In this document: positions 5,389 through 8,672 of the stretch, piece after piece
How positions within the stretch are numbered: the first letter of the stretch is position 1
How the letters are laid out: every line of letters starts with the position of its first letter
Source of the DNA: Muribaculaceae bacterium
GTDB lineage: Bacteria > Bacteroidota > Bacteroidia > Bacteroidales > Muribaculaceae
Direction of reading: 5' to 3'
Assembly: GCA_009775365.1 (NCBI GenBank)
Contig: VSPM01000097.1
Coordinates: 1-8,672 of the forward strand
Length of the DNA: 8,672 nt
Program-made: the position numbers and the translations under genes
Notes under the pieces: generated by a model
Databases searched by the model: none
Told to the model about the DNA's origin: nothing
Seen by the model: only the letters and a program-made list of their open reading frames with translations

Positions 5389-6039
5389 ATGAATTATAGA
5401 TTATTAATTACTTTGCTTATTGCATATTGTCCTATGTCGGCAATGTTCTCTCATGCGGAGGCCGGCAATCTGACAGGAGCTTGGAAAGGGCCTCAGGATT
5501 TAATGATTAATCCTGAGATGCCAGATAATCTCAACCATGCTCTTGAAGGAACTATTCTGCCTACTGATTACGGGGTGCTCTCACTTGGCCGGGAAAAGGC
5601 ACAGGAAGTATTGTCGGCTGTTACAGCAGGTTCAATCGGATATGCAGAAAAGAGAGTTGTCGAAAAGTTGCTCAGCGCAAAAACATATCCCATATCGCCC
5701 AAAGATATGATAGGATTCAAGCAAGTGCGTTCAATACAGATAGATGCCCGCTACGGCATTTTCTCTTATCCGTATTTCAATTGCCGATTCAAGGAGGCAG
5801 ACGGGAAAATATTTTTTGAGAAAACAAAAGGGAGCCAGCGCAAATCAGGATTTATGTATCAAAACAGCCCTGAATCGCTTATATTCCTTGGTGGATGGAG
5901 CTTGAACGAAGACCCTCTGACCACTTATGGCAGTGAAAATTCTGTAGCCGGCACCGTTTACAAAATCGGCAATAATAAAGCGATAATGATATTCCCCACA
6001 GGGGAAAACCGCGTGGAAATTTATGAATTAATAAAATAG
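5389..6039 (+). CDS. Secreted DUF4893-type protein
   Basis: A 216-residue exported protein of unknown function. Residues 1-25 (MNYRLLITLLIAYCPMSAMFSHAEA) are a signal peptide without a convincing lipobox cysteine, so a periplasmic location is likely. The C-terminal half carries a pattern I associate with DUF4893 from memory: FNCRFKEADGKIFFEKTKGSQRKSG at 130-154 in outline (Cys132 and the KGSQRKSG block are the key parts), then LIFLGGWSL (164-172), TYGSENSVAGTVYKIG (179-194) and a closing RVEIYELIK. The family has been noted mainly in Proteobacteria. A central stretch (about 60-110) is helical and rich in Lys/Glu. The gene stands after a 302-bp gap and 53 bp before the YjbQ gene on the same strand, possibly sharing its transcript. 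The DUF assignment rests on remembered motif similarity and should be treated as probable. Confidence 0.65.
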   Translation: MNYRLLITLLIAYCPMSAMFSHAEAGNLTGAWKGPQDLMINPEMPDNLNHALEGTILPTDYGVLSLGREKAQEVLSAVTAGSIGYAEKRVVEKLLSAKTYPISPKDMIGFKQVRSIQIDARYGIFSYPYFNCRFKEADGKIFFEKTKGSQRKSGFMYQNSPESLIFLGGWSLNEDPLTTYGSENSVAGTVYKIGNNKAIMIFPTGENRVEIYELIK

Positions 6040-6092
6040 TGACTCGTAAATGAACTCAACAACGAGGGAATCGAGTTAACAGATTAATCAAA

Positions 6093-6506
6093 ATGATACA
6101 ACAAATAGAATTCAAACTGCCGGCAATGAGGCGTGGCTGTCATTTGATAACCGGTGAGATAATCCGCCGGCTGCCAAATCCGCTTCCCCAATCCGCTTTG
6201 CTGAATATTTTTGTGAAGCATACATCCTGCGGACTCACAATAAACGAGAATGCAGACCCTGATGTCCGTTCCGATATGGATAAGATTCTCGACCACGTCG
6301 TGCCTGAAAATGAGCCATATTACAATCATGTATTGGAGGGCGCTGATGACATGCCTGCCCATGCAAAGTCCTCACTGGTGGGTGTTTCGTTGACAATTCC
6401 AATTACGAACGGCAGATTAAATCTTGGGACCTGGCAGGGGATCTATCTTTGCGAATTTCGCGATTACGGCGGAGAGCGATTAATCGTGCTTACTGTTTAT
6501 AGCTGA
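6093..6506 (+). CDS. YjbQ family protein (UPF0047)
   Basis: A 137-residue protein with the full YjbQ/UPF0047 signature and the family's normal length. RRGCHLITGEI (13-23) matches the conserved RGxH-(I/V)T-x-x-(V/I) block. IFVKHTSCGLTINENADPDVRSD (39-61 in outline) contains the metal-site-like HTS (His43) and NENADPDV. MPAHAKSSLVG (87-97) contributes His90 and Lys92, and GTWQGIYLCEFR (112-123) is the most recognisable motif of the family. E. coli YjbQ has been reported to have weak thiamine-phosphate synthase activity, and homologues are often annotated as secondary thiamine-phosphate synthase enzyme; the physiological role is unsettled. No signal peptide, so cytoplasmic. The coding end overlaps the end of the convergent lipoprotein gene by 10 bp. 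No separate promoter is visible in the 53-bp gap upstream. Confidence 0.9.
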   Translation: MIQQIEFKLPAMRRGCHLITGEIIRRLPNPLPQSALLNIFVKHTSCGLTINENADPDVRSDMDKILDHVVPENEPYYNHVLEGADDMPAHAKSSLVGVSLTIPITNGRLNLGTWQGIYLCEFRDYGGERLIVLTVYS

Positions 6507-7495
6507 ATTAAGACAAGCTCTTTACCGTTCCAGCCAATAAGACTGCTGTCATTGATGGCTGCAATGCGATAAAGAGGATACCGCATGTTGGTGTATTTGT
6601 CGATTACTTTGCCGTTCCAGTCAATCTTGTAAATGGCTGGAGCGGTTTTATCGGCATCGGAATACCCATAGCCCCAATGCAAAGCATAGATGTAATCGGA
6701 GGTATATGTTAAATCCACTGTGTGCAGACTATTCATAGCCTCGAGGTCGGCTTCTTCAAGAGTATTCGGGTCGAAGACATCTTCTCCAACTTTTACCGAT
6801 TTGATTGTCTTGCCGTCAGTGTCGAATATCTCGACCACCGGGTGAAGTCTATAGGCAAAAGCGAGCCTGTCGTGATTGCCTGAATATACCATTTCCCCTG
6901 CATTAGACATCCATGTCTGTAATTCGGGAGAAATGTTAATCTGTCTGACTGTATCAATCTTTGATGTGGCAAGGTCGGCAGTCATGGCATACTGACGACC
7001 TCCGTTTGGCTCGCGTCCGATGAAAACGTATCTGTCAGGATTTGTCATATATACATCCTGAACGTAATGTGAAAGAGGGAAAGGCACGGTGCTGTTGCTG
7101 TCCATCAGATACTGCCGTGTCCTGACAAACGCTGTATCGTTCTCGACGGTAAAAATCTCGCCATCATCCTGCCCGACAACGTGGATTGCGCCATTATCGG
7201 ATATAAAAGGATAAGGCATATAGGAAGCATAGTAACCGTCTTCCAGTTTGCCCATATCCGGGCTTATCTTGATTGTGTTGTCGATAATTGCGCGACGGAG
7301 AAGCCGTTGGCCATATCCGCCCTCACATTCAAAGACAAACAGCAATGTATCACCGGATATTTTCATATCCATGATATGCCTTATTGCAGGTAAAGGCTCC
7401 CCGGATATTTTTAGTTTTACCGTTGTGGTAGTTGACTGCGCGTTGGCACACCCTGACATGAACAGGGAGAGTGCTATTATCCGTAATATCTTCAT
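6497..7495 (-). CDS. Lipoprotein, probable 6-bladed beta-propeller (TolB-like) protein
   Basis: A 332-residue secreted protein. MKILRIIALSLFMSGC gives a type II signal with the lipidation cysteine at position 16; -3 is Met rather than the usual Leu/Ala, so the lipobox is slightly atypical. The rest is a series of beta-rich units without catalytic motifs. Repeated 'strand, then asp-gly turn' segments such as VVEIFDTDGKTIKSV (about 222-236) and AIYKIDWNGKVIDKY (about 285-299) look like blades of the TolB-like six-bladed propellers that are abundant as Bacteroidetes lipoproteins. The start overlaps the stop of the GLPGLI gene by 4 bp (ATGA), so translation is probably coupled and the two proteins likely act together in the envelope. 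A ligand-binding or sensing role for the receptor encoded upstream is inference. Family placement is by fold pattern, not by a diagnostic motif. Confidence 0.7.
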   Translation of the reverse strand: MKILRIIALSLFMSGCANAQSTTTTVKLKISGEPLPAIRHIMDMKISGDTLLFVFECEGGYGQRLLRRAIIDNTIKISPDMGKLEDGYYASYMPYPFISDNGAIHVVGQDDGEIFTVENDTAFVRTRQYLMDSNSTVPFPLSHYVQDVYMTNPDRYVFIGREPNGGRQYAMTADLATSKIDTVRQINISPELQTWMSNAGEMVYSGNHDRLAFAYRLHPVVEIFDTDGKTIKSVKVGEDVFDPNTLEEADLEAMNSLHTVDLTYTSDYIYALHWGYGYSDADKTAPAIYKIDWNGKVIDKYTNMRYPLYRIAAINDSSLIGWNGKELVLIQL

Positions 7496-8346
7496 TTTAT
7501 TTCGAGTGGTTTATATGGAACTGACATTTGGGTTGCATCGGCATTATTCATCACCTTGCCATCCTTGCCGACAATATGAACCCTGTTGCTATCTCCGCCC
7601 ATCTCTGAGATCATAAAACCGACCGGCGATTTGAAATAGCGTACAAGAGTTTTTTCAACATCGGTTGCCGAGCATCGTTTATCGTTGCCGTCATGGTATG
7701 TATATTCCATTATGGGATTGTTCGTGCGTTCAAATCCGATTGCCTCCCAGACAAATTGTCTTTCAGCATCTTCTATTTTTAGGATAAGACCGGGCAGACC
7801 TCCGAATTTGTAAGGCCCGAAAGGCAAAGGGATTTTAGGTGTAAACCATGCTGTATAAGTGCGTCCGGCAAAGTCAGTAGTCGCTTTACGGCAGTCATAG
7901 CCCATAATAGATTCGGTTTCTTCACTGCTGAAATTCCATTCCAACGACGGAACGGAATCAGAATAGACAAAGAAGGCGGACATTGACAGCCGGTATTTCA
8001 AATCGGCTTTCTCTCCCCGAACGGGTCTGATGATTTCCAAAGGCCAAGGATTGCCCGACACATTGGAATAAGAGTCTGCACCGCGTCTGACCTGTTCGGT
8101 TGCCAAAGAATCGAAGTGATTGATAATGTCGCTGTAATCTTTGACACTGCGTTTTCCGATCTGCACTATTCGAGTGTCGTTGTAGGCATCCCTTATGTCG
8201 GGGTGGAATTTATATTTTAGCGAATATGTAACCTTGTATCGGGCGGTATCGACAGGTGTAGCTTTGTCGATAATCCGGGAGCAGGTTTCCTGTGCAGTTC
8301 CTGTAATCCACAGGGAAACAAAAAGTAGGGATAATAGATATTTCAT
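7492..8346 (-). CDS. GLPGLI family protein
   Basis: A 284-residue protein carrying the name-giving motif GLPGLI at residues 183-188, within PFGPYKFGGLPGLILKIED. Other family features are present: a signal peptide (MKYLLSLLFVSLWITGTAQ, about 19 residues), an early strand pattern ARYKVTYSLKYKF (35-47), IMGYDCRKATTDFAGRTYTAWFTP (147-170 in outline, with Cys152 and the TAWFTP strand), and the F.WEA strand just after GLPGLI. GLPGLI proteins (TIGR01200) are restricted to Bacteroidetes, secreted, about 250-290 residues long and of unknown function. They are often encoded next to outer-membrane beta-barrel receptors, exactly as here: the receptor's stop is 11 bp upstream and no promoter fits between. 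The ATGA overlap with the following lipoprotein completes the operon. Confidence 0.93.
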   Translation of the reverse strand: MKYLLSLLFVSLWITGTAQETCSRIIDKATPVDTARYKVTYSLKYKFHPDIRDAYNDTRIVQIGKRSVKDYSDIINHFDSLATEQVRRGADSYSNVSGNPWPLEIIRPVRGEKADLKYRLSMSAFFVYSDSVPSLEWNFSSEETESIMGYDCRKATTDFAGRTYTAWFTPKIPLPFGPYKFGGLPGLILKIEDAERQFVWEAIGFERTNNPIMEYTYHDGNDKRCSATDVEKTLVRYFKSPVGFMISEMGGDSNRVHIVGKDGKVMNNADATQMSVPYKPLEIK

Positions 8347-8357
8347 AACAGTGGTTT

Positions 8358-8672
8358 TTAGAATATTCTGAATCGGATTTTAAGTAACACACTGCGAGGG
8401 CGTATGTTGTAGATTGCTTTTGACTCGGTGAGAGCCGAGAGGTCGGAGTAAATATACGACTTACGGTTTAGCAGATTGTCGCATGACAGCGTAAAGCTGA
8501 AACGCTTAATGGTGTACTTCGCCTCGGCATTGAGCAGAAGGAAGGACTTGTCACCGTCGTTGAAGTTGTTGTAGTAATGGTAGAGCGATGTAGTCAGCGT
8601 AACGCCTCCGGGAATTGTAAAGTCGAGAGAAGCCTTGTTCGTTACGGTGCGCAGCCACGGAAATCTGTCATA
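8358..8672 (-). CDS. Outer-membrane beta-barrel (TonB-dependent receptor-like) protein, 3' end only
   Basis: The last 104 codons of a leftward gene that enters from the right edge. The sequence alternates hydrophobic and polar residues as in transmembrane beta strands: ASLDFTIPGGVTLTTSLYHYY, then FLLLNAEAKYTIKRFSFTLS. It next has the plug-barrel receptor hallmark CDNLLNRKSYIY and ends IRPRSVLLKIRFRIF with a C-terminal phenylalanine, the signal for barrel insertion. 'DNLLN...Y' followed by 'RPRS...F' is typical of the terminal strands of SusC/TonB-dependent or OMP_b-brl_3-type receptors in Bacteroidetes. The N-terminal part (carboxypeptidase-like regulatory domain, plug) lies outside the window, so the exact subfamily cannot be decided. 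The stop codon lies 11 bp before the GLPGLI start, indicating one operon. Confidence 0.85.
   Translation of the reverse strand, partial: YDRFPWLRTVTNKASLDFTIPGGVTLTTSLYHYYNNFNDGDKSFLLLNAEAKYTIKRFSFTLSCDNLLNRKSYIYSDLSALTESKAIYNIRPRSVLLKIRFRIF

Noticed and set aside
7181..7616. Plus-strand frames opposite the lipoprotein and GLPGLI genes
   Set aside because: They are antisense shadows of two well-supported genes and encode no recognisable features.
1..8672. CRISPR array, toxin-antitoxin pair or known defence system
   Set aside because: No regularly spaced repeats and no gene with the motifs of such systems were seen on either strand.

Overview
The window looks like chromosomal DNA from a gut-type member of the order Bacteroidales; a Muribaculaceae-like host is my guess, not proven. 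The evidence is a GLPGLI-family protein beside the end of an outer-membrane beta-barrel, promoter elements of the Bacteroidetes TAnnTTTG type (TAACTTTG in front of two divergent genes), A-rich start regions without clear Shine-Dalgarno sequences, and an IS4-like transposase of the kind common in Bacteroides.

Region 1 (1 to about 2455) is the scarred edge of a mobile element. It holds a small leftward protein with two CxxC pairs, then a rightward tyrosine recombinase that keeps all its catalytic residues but runs into foreign DNA four residues after the catalytic tyrosine. The foreign DNA is a central piece of an IS4-like transposase in antisense, and this in turn abuts the C-terminal part of a GNAT acetyltransferase. 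Three gene pieces are therefore joined within about 600 bp. I see no terminal inverted repeats, no tRNA and no convincing attachment site.

Region 2 (about 2456 to 6506) is an ordinary-looking set of accessory metabolic genes. A secreted alpha/beta hydrolase (leftward) is divergent from a YciI-like gene followed 8 bp later by a DJ-1/PfpI-type gene. The 193-bp space between the divergent starts carries a promoter on each strand plus two dyads. A 302-bp gap follows with a 33-codon lipoprotein-leader-like ORF, then a secreted DUF4893-type protein and a YjbQ-family protein.

Region 3 (6497 to 8672, leftward) is a tightly packed operon, read from the right edge: the 3' end of an outer-membrane beta-barrel receptor, a periplasmic GLPGLI-family protein 11 bp later, and a lipoprotein of beta-propeller type overlapping it by 4 bp. 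It converges on the YjbQ gene with a 10-bp overlap of coding ends. Together these three products look like an envelope module (outer-membrane barrel plus secreted partners) whose substrate cannot be read from the sequence.

I found no CRISPR array, rRNA or tRNA, and no clear new defence or signalling system. The most unusual parts are the integrase/IS/GNAT junctions and the GLPGLI operon.
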